Shown here: positions 43,681-55,600 of the stretch, in pieces
Position numbering within the stretch: position 1 is the first letter of the stretch
How the letters are laid out: every line of letters starts with the position of its first letter
Source of the DNA: Scleromitrula shiraiana
Lineage: Eukaryota; Ascomycota; Leotiomycetes; Helotiales; Sclerotiniaceae
DNA: 64,000 bases
NCBI GenBank assembly: GCA_028455995.1
Contig: JABELC010000009.1
Coordinates: forward strand, 1,116,001 to 1,180,000
Direction: 5' to 3'
Made by a program: the position numbers and the translations under genes
The notes under the pieces: generated by a model
Seen by the model: only the letters and a program-made list of their open reading frames with translations
What the model was told of the DNA's origin: nothing
The model's database searches: none

Positions 43681-45763
43681 CTACTCAGCTATATCGTTCG
43701 ATGCGAGAGAATTTCTCAATTCCTTCGCTGCTTTCCTTTCTTTTGCCACTGTTTTGATATTCAATCTTTCCATCCCCAATGCAGCAAAAAAGGAACAACA
43801 TGTTACTGCCAAAGAAAAATATAGAACAGGCTTAAGAGCAATGGAATACGATAGTTTGATTGCATCGAGAACTTCCGGTGAGTTAGTCAGTCGTCCTAGA
43901 TTCGAAGCGCCAGCAGATACAACAACCTGTGGAGATATATCATTTGTATGTTTGGGTATTTCAGCGAGGAGTTTCCCAACGAATAAGTTTTGACATATTG
44001 AAAGAGCGAAAGCACTAATTTGCATGTTAGCCTAGTATACCATTAATGGAAATGGTGGTATTTACCCTCCTAGTTGCTGTGAAAAAACAGTAATCGCTAT
44101 ATAAACATTAGCATCCGCTGTGTTGCATTGAATGACTGGAACATTACCATTTGCAGTAGCGATATCCGAATCCCTGAGATGTATTTAGTGACGTCTTTCC
44201 TCGGAGACAGGATTCGATACTCACTCGACCACGGCTTGCAACGCTGAATATGGGACATTCATTCCAGTTCCCATTCCTACACCAATCACAACTAGAAATG
44301 AGGCCCATGCCACAGTGGAAGTACCAATACCAATTGTGGTTCCAAGTCCAAACCCAACCATAGCAACCGTGGCTCCGCCAACCATATATGGAACCTAAAA
44401 TTGGTTATTTTGATGGCCGTTTGATGGCAAGTTCCACAGTGACTTACATAGTATCCCCATAAAGCTACTGCTACTCCACTAACGATAGTGAAGATACTCT
44501 GGGGGACCATTATAGCTATGAAGCGAACCCCGCTCGCGGTCGCGGAAACTCCTTGAATGGATTGAAAGTATATTGGGATATAAAATGTGTACTGATTTTG
44601 TCAGCAGTCGAAACTTATCACTGAACTTACTTACAGCATAGTTTGGCATTGAGATGAATAACAAGTATAAGGAGCCCATGATAACTGATCTCTTTTTCAA
44701 AACTCGAAGAGGAATTGTTGCTTGATCGCCTTTTTTCCATTGTATCCACCAGAAAGGTATCATTAGCACCACAAATCCAACGAATAGGCCAATCACTTTT
44801 GACGAATTCCATGGAAGGGACTGACCACCCCATTGCAATGCAAAAAGGATGCAGGTTATGGAGCCAATGAATAGCACAGTTCCAAAAAGATCCATATGTG
44901 AAAGCTTCTTTTTCAAGGATAGGATACTGTTCTCGTCTTTTACCGCTTCAAGTTTAAGAAAAGCAATGATTGATACCAAAGTAAAGGCACCAATCGGGAG
45001 ATTACTAAGGAAGCCGTTAACTCTTCATCTGATCAAAGAACGGGGTTCTCACATCCAGAAACACCATCTCCATGTAGCATGGTCGACAAAAGCTCCTCCA
45101 ATGATAGGACCAATGCATATGCTAAGACCAAACACACTAGCGACGACACTGATATATATCGGTCTCTTCTCTAAAACGACAGTACGCCCGATGATCGATA
45201 ACGCACCCTGAAATAAACCTGCAGAGCCTATACCAGCAACTGCTCGTCCGACAATAAACACTTCGGAGCTTTGCGCTACTGCACATAGAAGCACCCACTA
45301 TCCCAGGAATTTTAGCAGTGTTACCCAGAACCAACGTAGATATGGACTGAGCATTACCTTTAAAAATAACAATAGAAATAAGATAAGTAATCTTTACATC
45401 GAAGAACTTATAGAAGTTTCCAAAAGACGGTTGCAGCGCAGTACCAGTGAGTAAGTACGCACTTCCGTACCAAGCGATGTCTTCGAGAGAACGAAACTGT
45501 GTTGTTATTTTTGGTAAAGCTACACCGATGATAGTTGCATCGAGGGCGACGAGGAATGTACCGAGTCATAGGGATATTATGACTATCATGAACTTCCACT
45601 TGCTTGGCTGAGTTTGTTCTTCCTCTGTATTGACCATGACTTCTTTTTTCACTTCGGCATGTTTGGCATCACCAGTTTGTTTTGCGAGATCTTCATCCTT
45701 TACAGGTGTAAGACATGTACCATTAACATCAGCCATCTTTTCGATATCTTTATCTCCCGACAT
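43681..45763 (-). pseudogene. Broken MFS drug:H+ antiporter-type transporter (14-TM)
   Basis: Reconstructed exons on the minus strand: 45763-45358, 45297-45053, 45004-44635, 44591-44448, 44394-44225, 44173-44148, 44096-44066, 44014-43681. The sequence resembles DHA2 transporters: FLVALDATIIGVALPKIT (helix 1), GRAVAGIGSAGLFQGALSIIG (motif C area), SICIGPIIGGAFVDHATWRW, NYA|YTFYIPIYFQSIQG, and a C-terminal ERLNIKTV. Two lesions lie near the N-terminus. First, TGA at about 45570-45572 replaces an expected residue in helix 1 (ISL-stop-LGTFLVALD). Second, there is a one-base frameshift just after the exon-2 acceptor, about 45285-45297, before LLCAVAQSSEVF. All later splice sites and the remaining frame are intact, including 26-nt and 31-nt exons, so the inactivation looks recent. 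Neither the stop (probably a TGC/TGT to TGA change) nor the frameshift is a RIP-type change. An assembly error is possible. Confidence 0.75.
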
Positions 45764-47029
45764 CTTTTACGTTGTTTTATTCCTGACAGAAAGTCCAAAC
45801 CAAACTCAATGAGAAATATGGGTTCCGGGACTACCAAAGTTTTTCGGTTCAATCCATGATGTTTATGTGAAAATAATTTAGATGTCATGTTGGTGGCACA
45901 GTTAATAAATCGCCTTGGAGAATCAGCCTGTTTGGTTATTCTAATTCGGGGCCCGGAAGTCCAGGAACCCGAGATAGTAACAACAATCTATGCTAGTGTG
46001 ATAGGACGGATCACTGAATATGTCTCTCCTTGGCTATTGTCATTCACTGATTGAACCCATGCATAATGGTGCTGCTTTGTGGTAGAATCTGTTTTTTGAT
46101 CTATACTCGAGTGTTCCTTTTTCTTCAAGTTTGGGTTTAGAGAGCGGATGTTCCGACACTGGTTTTGAATTTCATATCTGCAAATTTGTTTAGAATATCT
46201 CTGGTAAAGATGCCCCAATGGCTGTGAATTCACCAGTAGTTATAATAGTGAATGATGCAGTTTTATCCATACAAACTCAACTACATCCAAATTCAAACGT
46301 GGATTCCATATACATCAACCTTTGCATGCTCAATGACTTCCGCAGAATTGTTTAGACAATACCACACGTCTCTCGATTCATGAAACATCTTGTTAACATC
46401 TTAGAGAATCCCATTAACTGTATTCAAAAAGCCCATCACGATATCTATACCAACACAGTAAGAGCTACAATCGATATAAGTGCAACATATCAGCCAGCCA
46501 CCTCAATTCAAAAACTTCAACCATTCACAGCAAGCTGACTACCATGCCAATTATTCGTTTCAATCTTCCAAGTCTGCTGGACTACGCGGAATATGGCCAT
46601 GATGGACAGAAGAAAGAAAACCACATTTCTACTGGTGATGGATTCATAATATTTATCTCTATTCTTGGAGGCTTCTTCGACTGCGATCTCGTTTCTGAAA
46701 GATGCAAGCGTGGTGTGCATATTGATAAGTATGCATGCGTAAGGCTGAGGACTTGGATTTAGGCGTTTTTATTTCAACAGATCTGGGATAATTGAGATAA
46801 TTACTAGTATAAGCCGAATCAATATATATATTCAAAAAATTATGCATCGAGATGAACTGAGAAAACATCGATCGCAAGCCTCGAGAGGTCTGAGTCTGAT
46901 CCTGCGTCATTTCTGGGGATATGGCAGCCGAGTCGATTATTTCGCACCGCCGCAGTCATTTGGCGCTGATGTATGGTACAACTTTCAAGTTCTACTTAGG
47001 GATGTGCTCAGCGGAATTCTATAAAACAA

Positions 47030-47290
47030 AGTGTTTCAGCTATTTTTACTTTTTGAAATAATGCAGTTCTTATGATTTTATATATATGAAATTCGATTTT
47101 TTTTAAAAAAAAATCATTTTTTATGTTTTTAATATTTTATTTTGAATATTGTTTTGTTTTTCAAAAGAAATTATAAAAAATTATAATCATTTATTTAAAG
47201 TTTCTTAACTTAAAATGTAAATCTTTTTATTTAATTATCAATATATTAAATAAAATAAAGCAAAATAATAATATAACATTCTCTTGATTT
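47030..47290. other. Short AT-rich island
   Basis: About 260 nt of almost pure A/T with homopolymer runs; no coding trace. Confidence 0.5.
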
Positions 47291-47739
47291 CGCTTTTCGA
47301 TAATGTAGCCCTGCTTTACGTAAAGCGTCCATCTCTATTTCTACTATTGATGCATTTATGTGGTATATAATTCACACTATCTTTCTAATAGTATTTTGAA
47401 TTACTTACTCGGTGAAAGATATCTATGAAACAGCACAAATATTATCCCAGCCTCCTACATCTCTTCTCAAATATTGTATCTAGATCAACGGGGATGGATT
47501 ATGTAAGATTGCTGTAATATAGCCTTGGGATGTATCGCCATCAGAGTAGATATAGTTATTGCTTCGAGAATACACTTTACGTATACCAATACTTAACTGC
47601 AGGGACCTAGATAAGTTCTTTTATCTTGCGGTCTACGATGTTGTTTACAAGCACAAACATCTACGTATACATAGTGAAGTTATAGAAATATGCTTGAGTG
47701 GTCTAACACGTGTTTACAACCATCTAAGAGCCTAATAGA

Positions 47740-48020
47740 ATGGAGCAGGTACCTGAAGATCTAATTGAAGAATTTCTTTTGAGATATGCAACAAAACCTC
47801 GTGGAACTAAGGCATTAGATCTTTGAGCCACGTGCACCCAAAGGTCTAGTTGAGATATGCAACAAAACCTTTTCATATCCTTACGGCTAGGTCTTTCAAT
47901 CATGTGCGTAGATTCGAAGACCTAAATGTAAATCACGCCTTTAAGATGTGCAACAAACGTTTTCTTTGCTACATTTACTTTGACGGGCCGAATCACGTGT
48001 TGATTCAGGTTATTAGCTGG
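47740..48020. repeat. Three imperfect tandem units with GAGATATGCAACAAA and CACGTG-like core
   Basis: Units start at about 47778, 47850 and 47940 with (G)AGAT(A/G)TGCAACAAA, followed after 35-60 nt by CCACGTGC, TCATGTGC and TCACGTGT. A copy of the CACGTG part (AACACGTG) also precedes the first unit at about 47706. Confidence 0.7.
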
Positions 48021-48213
48021 TTACGATCTAGACAATAAGAATCTCAAGAATGAATTGTCTCAATTGTATTGCATGTCATTCAATAGAGGTGTTGTAATTC
48101 GGAATTAATCTACAGTGAGGGGAGTAGCAGCTCAACAGTACAGCATAATAAAATCTCCTGTAGTTCCCTCAACTAAATCCAAAAGAAAGTGCTCGCTATA
48201 ACCATGCCAGTGA

Positions 48214-49231
48214 TTATATATAGACATCGTAGCCAATTTCAATTGTAGCCCCGGAAGCGTTGTTTACCCAAAGTTGTTGCTACAAGCAGACATCAACTCT
48301 AGTCAGCAAATCGGATTCGACATAGTACTTCTCCTCCCTCTTTATTCAGGTAAGAATGTTCAATAGGTTAACTCACCTCAGCTCTTGCCCATAAAATTAC
48401 CCTATCACCAACCTCCAACATTTCCAAGAATCCCCTTCCATCCCCCATCGCCTTCTCATTCTCCACCTCGGTTTTTACACCCCTCACCCACTCAACTTTA
48501 TAATCCGTATATTCAGCCTTCGCCGTAATATTATTATGAACTCTCCACGTACATCTCCCCTCAAACTCCTTCAGATCCCACCCAATTTCCCTCAACCCTA
48601 TACGTCCCTCTTCAGGAGATTTAGACACCTTACCCGACAAACACTTTTCCGGTTCAGGATTAAAAGAATCTTCATACTTATCCCAATCCTCATATCGTAT
48701 AGGTTTCAGAATACTAACTTCAAACCACGTATGACTATTTTCATAAGTCCCATCACCACCAAAAGTAGCCCATCCTTGATCCGCACTTCTCATTTGGAAG
48801 GTTATCCATTTTGCTCTTATCCTAGCCCCTTCATTCTCGGGTTCTGGTAAGGTAATTGGCAACCATAGATATGCACCTGCAACGGAAATCTCATTTTGAA
48901 ACAAAGACCAGACGCCTTTAGCTCTATAAGCAACAGGCTGATTTCGAGCTGCGGAAAGTCGCGGATGATAATCTGCGTAAGAGAGAATTTTAAGTGCTAG
49001 TTCGGTGGGGATTTGGGTTTTTGGAGGGCGTGGATATTGAGGCAGCAGGCCTCGGAGAATTAGAAGAACTATTTGGACTTGAGAAGGCGTGGGATTGTGT
49101 TCTGTATGAGTAAATGTTAAAGAAGATGGGCTTGAGGGGAGCTCTTCTGTTGAGTCGGTGACACTGGCGGGGTCTGAATGATACGAGTGGTGATCGCCAT
49201 CTGACCCGCGCTGATAATCAGTATTAGACAT
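48214..49231 (-). CDS. F-box-like conserved fungal protein
   Basis: Two exons on the minus strand, 49231-48377 and 48279-48214 (97-nt phase-0 intron), giving 306 aa. The final 22-codon exon continues WARAE|QQLWVNNASGATIEIGYDVYI, matching the hydrophobic pattern upstream, so the intron is likely real; without it the protein ends after two more codons. The N-terminal 60 residues are Ser/Pro-rich. IPTELALKILSYADYHPRLSA (about residues 84-104) resembles an F-box first helix. A beta-rich domain follows (GAYLWLPITLPEPENEGARIRAKWITFQMRSADQGWATFGGDGTYENSHTWFEVSI), seen in fungal proteins of unknown function. Start MSNTDYQ was chosen over an ATG at 49345 inside AT-rich DNA. A ubiquitin-ligase adaptor role is only a possibility. 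Confidence 0.75.
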
Positions 49232-51057
49232 AGATCCTCCGAGTTCTTTCTGTAGTAGTAGAATAATTTTATTAAGATCGTAGTGGGGTCTATGGAGTTG
49301 ATTTACAGTACTAGGCAACTTATATTTAAGCGAGCTCAAAATCACCCTAATCTATTATCGCATCATCATTTTTTTAAATTTAATTAAAAATCAATTAACA
49401 ATTATAATTTTATAATTTTAATAGAGTAAAGAGTTTATAATTCGATTTATAATATAATGTAAATTCTATAGTAATAATATTATAATAGAACTTAATATTT
49501 TGTATGTTATTTTTATATGGTTATATAAGCCTCGATTTTATTAGGCATATTAGAATATAAATTTCTAAATAAAGAATTATCTAATATATTTTATGTTATT
49601 TATAAACAGGACTTTAGATGTTGTTAATCATTTTCTGTTTGCTTTTTTATATGCTTAAATTTTGAATATTTTTATTATTTTTATTTTAAAGTGATATTAG
49701 ACGTATTCAATAAAGTTAAAGTTAGAAGAATATGGAAACTAATTAATAATTAAGAAGATTTTTTGATCTTTAAACTACTTTTTTATTTTATAAATACAAT
49801 ATATAAATACATTATTTTATTAAAACTGATACTTTGGATTTAATTATTTGAATGTAAATTAAACTTTTATATCAAGTATTTTGAGATATGAGTTTGCATT
49901 ATATTTATATTTTTTCGATTCAAAATCTTAATTTATTATATATAAATTTATACGTTTAATATTTTAAAAGTATTTCTAGATTATAATTTTTATATTTTTA
50001 TATATATTATAAATTTATACTATTTTAAAATCGTATGCTTTACCTAGAATGCAAAATATTCATTTTTATTAATTATCTTACTCTTGTTTAATAGAATATT
50101 CGTCATTCTAACAGATCAATCTCCATTCTTTTATAATCTACCTTCTTCACTCTAAACACTATATAAGTTATTTAAACACATGTTCTAATATAAATTTTAA
50201 TCTTTTTCTAACTTTTCAATTAGATATTTTATACGCTTTTAGAATTTTTTTAATAATAATGATTAAGTATTATACTTTATATATATTAATCGTTTTTTGA
50301 TAAATTATTTTTAAATATAATTATATAAAATATATAATAAAACATTTATCTTGATCAGTATATGATTTCTATCAAAAAATTCAAAATAAAGATTCTCCTT
50401 CATTATATAATTTGTTTTGTTATATAGTATATTGAATCGTGTTTTTATTTAAATTGAAATCCTTAGCGATTTTATACAAACTAGCCCCTTCTTCTATTTT
50501 ATTAGCGATTTTATTATGTTGATATAAATTAAAATATTGCTTTTTAACCCTATTATTACTCATTGAACATAAAAGAGTGTATATTAAAAGTATTATAGTT
50601 AATATAAAAAAAATATAATCGAGATTCGATGCATAAAAATACGTTTTTTTAAAATTCGTTTAAATATGTGTTGTGGGTCACTGTAGAATTTGATGGAAAA
50701 CATAGTCTACTTGTGTTATTCAAAACTATTTTCCGGTTCATGCTCTTATGCGGGGTATCCATCCAATAATTTAAAGAATGTACATTCTAATGCAGATCTG
50801 CCAAGAGGAGCAGAATCGAGCCATTCAGGGTTGCACAAAACGTATATCAAGATTAGAGAAGTGTTCTTTATACAAATGATTTCTTTATTGCTTCTAGAGC
50901 ACTCCTAGATTATTCTAATGTACATACTGATGAATTATCTTCTTTCGCTTCCTTAATGCCTATCGCATGATCCGATTTACTGAAAATAAGAAATAAAATT
51001 CTATTTGTGATGTATTGTGGTATCACTTAATATTATCATATCAAACCCCCCGCGCTT
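49232..51057. other. AT-rich intergenic region holding a decayed mariner element
   Basis: From about 49350 to 50680 the sequence is extremely AT-rich and carries the transposase trace listed separately. The remainder to the CTR9 stop codon is ordinary intergenic DNA. Confidence 0.6.
49360..50640 (-). mobile_element. RIP-degraded Tc1/mariner transposon
   Basis: On the minus strand a frame from ATG 50563 reads a helix-turn-helix start (IANKIEEGASLYKIAKDFN, NTIQYTI). It then continues in the same frame, through many stops, with a Tc1/mariner order: SYTDQDK, KKILKAYKI, WRL near the first catalytic region, ILDIKV, a DNAPIH-like segment (NNVFIYC) near 49800, and FPYSSNFNFIEYV at about 49700-49738, the SPDLNPIE block before the last catalytic acid. 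Stops fall mainly where Trp, Gln or Arg would be expected (TAG/TGA/TAA), as C-to-T mutation predicts. Terminal inverted repeats were not found, so the ends are approximate. Confidence 0.82.
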
Positions 51058-54000
51058 CTACTCGTCGTCATCGTCATCTGCCCCGGCCATCGGTGTATCG
51101 TTATCACCATTTGCTGCACCGGCAGAATCTTCTTTTTGTGCTTGCGTACCACCGACTTCATATTCGTCTTCGTCGTCATCATCCTCAATTACTCCTCTTC
51201 TACTCTTCCTCTTGCTTTTCACTACCTGTTCCTCATCTTCGCTGTCACCATCCCCACCGGCTGCAACTTGACTAGTGCTCACACCTGCCATATCAACATC
51301 TTCGTTCTCCATCTCCATCATCGCATCAGTCACACCATCATCGCCATCACTGTCACTTTCAACCACGATCTCTTTGCTCTTGTATTTGCCTTCCGGTTCC
51401 CTTGCCCTCTTCTCTCCCCCTTTCTTCGCCAATCTTCTCTTCTTCTTGGTTGGTTTCTCCTCATCACTTCCACTACCAGCCCCTCCCTTCTTACCACCTC
51501 TTCTCCTCGATCTACTCTCTTCAACACCCGAATCATCGTCATCTGTAATTCCATCTTCCTTCTTCTTTCTCTTGCCACCACCTGATCTCCCCTTTGGCTG
51601 CTTCTTGCGTTTGACCCTTTCACCAGTCTCACTATCTGTTGTCATTTCCGCGGCTTCCCTCGCGATATCATCCGCGGCTCTAGCCTCAGCTAGCTCACGA
51701 TCATGCTCCGCAATCTTTTGACGCTCTTCGGCGATCTTAGCTTTGCGTTCACGTTCTAGTTCTTCGGCTGCAATACGCTCTGCTTCTCTCTTTTTCAATT
51801 CAGCCTCTCTTCGTTCCTTAGCTGCTTGAATCTTAGAAGCATTCTTTTCCTCATATTCTTTTTGAGCTTGCAAAGCACGCTCGAGTTGACGACGCATAGT
51901 GTTTCGCGCCATATTGGCACGTTGTTCGATATCATGTTTGGGATAAGGTGGAGTCGCGTGTTGGGCAAGAGCGTCAAGAGTTTCGATAGCTTGCTCCAAT
52001 CCAGACGCCGCATTTTTTACCTCTAACAGTGTTCTCTGAGTATCCGGTAAATTATACACTTGTGTTGCGAGTTGAAGTTGTACGAATGCAACATTAAATT
52101 TGGAATAGACATGATCGGGTGTTATTTCCAAGGCCTTGAGCAAATTAGTATTGATATGAATACCTGAGATCTAAACGTACCTTCAATGAGTAATCCAGTG
52201 CAGTCTTGAAAGCAACCAAACTTTTCTCCGATTTCCCTTTAGCTAGCCAAGTTCGTCCTAAATAGGTCAAGATATGACCATCACGAGCTCGATCTTTCGA
52301 CAAAGCTAATTCATAGTGCTCAATAGCTTTGGAGTACTGTCGCAACTCTGTGAAGATATGACCGAGATTGACGAAGACACTTGGCTCTTTGACGGTCTCT
52401 CGTACTTTCATGAAAATGTTTAGAGCAGTTTTGCTATCTTTTTTATCTTCGACCAGAGCAATTGCGATACCTTGAGCAGCATAAGCATTCTGGGGGTCAA
52501 TTTGCAAAGCTTTGTCAAAGAATTCAACTGCTTTTATGTAAATGCCGGTTTTCTTCGCCCTGTCAGACTCGGAGTCACGACGCATCTCGCGAGCAGCAGC
52601 AAGATTCATATTTCCCATAGCAATTAAAGCATAACAATCGCGCCTGTCGTGGTGCTGAAGAGTGTGTTTATAGTGTCTGTATTCATGTTCCTCGACAACA
52701 TTACTTGCCTTCTTTCGAGAATGCCAACGTCCCATATACCAACCATACAAAGCTCGAACCTCAAGGTCAGTAGGCGCCTCTTTGAAAAGATTAGTGATGG
52801 CTTTAGGACCTTCCTCTCGAGAATCTTGAAGAAGTGCAATGTAGGCTAAGCGTGTTTTCGCATCAGTGTAACCGCTGTGGCGAGCCAAAAGTCCATCATA
52901 AACAGTCTTAGCTTCATCATACATCCCGCTAGCTTCGTAAGTTCTTCCAAGATTGAAGCTGATGGTGGTAACGAGAGCATCCGTATCCATACCCTCCTGC
53001 TTCTCACCAGCTTTGACGCAAGCATTCAACGAGGCTTGAAACATCTCACGAGCTTGATCAAATTTCTCTGATTGATAATAGAAACAGCCCATATTATTCA
53101 ATAACTGTGGTGGGAGGAATTCGCGGATAGCGGCGCGGAATGCAATCTCATCATCGGTCGGTTCTGGTCGATCGGAAGCAGGGATGTGATCAATTTCGAT
53201 TTGCTCAACTTGCTGAAGACACAGTAAACTTTTTTCTGGATATTCAGTCTCATAAAGACGCGCGAGATTTAAAAGAACTGAAGCATCGGGTGTAAGATGT
53301 TTCTTGGGGTCTTTCCAGGCCGTTCGAACATTTTCAAGGTAGCCGACAGCTTTCTTATACTCCGTCGATTTGTCGTCCTTGACTGCATTCTGAGGATTGC
53401 TGAAGACCTCTTCTGCATATAAGGTCCCTAGAAGGATCATCGCCTCAATATTCTTCGATTGTTGGGTGATCTTTTCAAGTCGCAATTTTGCTTCGGCAAA
53501 GTCACCCTTGAGTACTGACAACTGAGCTGCACCAAATTTCGCAGGTAGATATCCTTTATCAATACCGCCGCGTGCATCATCAGCTTCTCCGTAGTATGAA
53601 AGCGCCTTCTCGTAATTTTCTTCGAAGTGTTCCTTTCTAGCAAGTAGATACCAGCCGTCGCTTGCTATCGCATTGATCTCCGTAGATTGGATGGCTTTGG
53701 TAGCTAGTGCTTCAACGTTTGGCATCGATTTTCGCGACAAGAAGTATCCAGCGAATGTAACGCAAGTCAATGGTTGGTCTTTGTCAATCTTGTAGGACCT
53801 TTGAGTATACTCAGTCATGGCTTTTTTGTATAACTCAATGAACTCAGGACTGTTCGTAGGAACGTGTGCGCTCATATCGAGATAGGACTGAGCAAGTAAT
53901 ATATTGGCGATTTTCGAATCGGGGTTGATCTCCAGCGCCCGCTCCCAAGCAGATTTTGCGTCTTCTTTGAACCCGAGTTGCCAAAAACAACATCCAATTC

Positions 54001-54778
54001 CAATTCTTGGGTCAGGATCCACCATATCTGGCATTGAGCGCACCACATCTTGATATCCTTCCAAAGCTTCCGCATATCTGCCTAAAGAGTAAGAGGCCCT
54101 TGCCTTTCCCATAACTGCCATCATGTTCTTGCCATGCGAAGCTTTGATTGCATCCTCAAACGACTTTTGTGCTGCTCGTAGTAACTCAGTTCTCTCCGCG
54201 TCAACCGCACCAGATCTCTGTACAGGGCGCAATGATGCTTTCAGAAGCTGCAGAACACCTCGAGCTAGATATAAAGGAGGGAACGAAGGGTTTATTCGCA
54301 ATGCATCGTTAAGATTCGAAGTCGATAATGCCAACCAATGCTCTTTCTTCTTGAAATCGGGATCTGTCACACCGTCTGGAATATTACGAGGCGCCTCCCT
54401 GCTCTTCCATAGATACATCCAGCAAAGGCATGTCAACATGCTAAGTCTTTCTTTATGGCCGCCTTTCAATGCTAGGAGTCCCTTAATCAACATTTCAATG
54501 GCGTGGTCCACTTTCTTCTGCTTTGCGTAGGCGAGCGCAACGGTCATCCAATACGTACGAGCGGCGTTTTCATTCTCGAGTAAGGTACATAACTCGGTAG
54601 GATCATCGAGCAGATCTTCAAGATCGATTTCAACGGCCTGGTCGTCATCATCCCCAGTGACAGGTATATCGATCGCAGAGGGAATGTCGGAAAATCGTTT
54701 GCTAACCACCCGCTCATCACTCCCTAGATCAACTCCGTTCGTGCCACCATTGACATGACCATTTCTATTTGCAGACAT
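51058..54778 (-). CDS. ctr9: Paf1 complex subunit Ctr9 (TPR protein)
   Basis: Two exons on the minus strand, 54778-52181 and 52134-51058, joined in phase 0 (DYSLK|ALEITPDHVYSKFN) across a 46-nt intron, giving 1224 aa. Tandem TPR motifs run from about residue 70 to 950, for example ASYSLGRYAEALEGYQDVV, GCCFWQLGFKEDAKSAWERALEINPDS and NLGHIFTELRQYSKAIEHYELALS. The C-terminal third is a charged coiled coil (KKREAERIAAEELERERKAK) followed by a Lys/Asp/Glu-rich tail, the layout of Ctr9. Ctr9 is a scaffold of the Paf1 complex, which travels with RNA polymerase II and promotes H2B ubiquitination and H3K4/K36 methylation in the nucleus. The neighbouring gene upstream on the same strand is the SNF2 remodeller. 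Confidence 0.96.
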
Positions 54779-55600
54779 TATGAAGCCTTTATATTTCCTC
54801 GTCGACTAGAATTCGAAGATTTGTGTGTAGGATGGCCGGCGCAAACTAGAGGCTAAGAAAGTCGCGTCGAGACTTAATATAATTTATCTGCTCATGGATG
54901 GAGTGGACGATATCAGCATCTGCAATTTCGATATTGAATGATTTATTTTTGGAGAATTTGAGAAAGAATTTGATCGAGCTTAATTATCTAAGAAAATGCT
55001 GAAAAGTTATAGTTGATAATAAAACTGAGGCTTTGTCTAAATTCAAAGATGAAATCATGGAGCACCGGCTAAGAACACTAACTCGGCTATATGATTGAGC
55101 TTATACCACCTACATCGGATAATAGTAATCCCGCCCCCGATGATTTAAAAAAAAATTTGTTAGTCGTAGCTAGCCCCTTTGGCGAGGCACGAATGGCACT
55201 ATACGAGTCGAGGAGTATGGCTATACTAGAGTCTCATAGTGTCTGATCACGCAAAACAACTTCAGATGCTAAGGAGAATTTAGTTCTGTACTGTTGTACA
55301 CATCCATTGTTTAATATTATACTGTGACTATGGATTACCTTTCCAGCATCTCATTTGTTCTTCTATTAGAATACATTCTAGGCAAGGGTCTTTCTACCAA
55401 AGCCCATGCAATGCTTTCTGCGTAAAATCCGCAACCCTATTTTGGAACCGTTAAGTAATTTCCCTCGAATGTCATATGAAACGCCACTAAAAACACAATA
55501 CAAGAAGCACAAATGCTGAAGAAGATATCGCCCAATCGTTGTAAACCCCGACACCACCTCCCCTATTCGTAAACAGCCAGTTAACCTCGTTTATGAGAAC
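54779..55600. other. Intergenic region between CTR9 and SNF2
   Basis: 820 nt: promoter of CTR9 and 3' flank of the SNF2 gene, both on the minus strand. No gene or repeat is seen. Confidence 0.5.

Larger units (their letters stand above)
45764..48213. other. Intergenic, repeat-bearing accessory DNA
   Basis: 2.4 kb without a supported gene. An AT-rich patch lies at 47030-47290, and a three-copy imperfect repeat at 47740-48020. Open frames near 46517-46760 on both strands overlap each other and lack family resemblance. Confidence 0.55.

Noticed and set aside
46517..46762. Overlapping open frames on both strands
   Set aside because: Each under 75 codons, mutually overlapping, no conserved motif.
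51015..51721. Several plus-strand open frames opposite the CTR9 tail
   Set aside because: Antisense shadows of the Asp/Glu/Lys-rich coding sequence of CTR9, giving Ser/Leu-rich translations.
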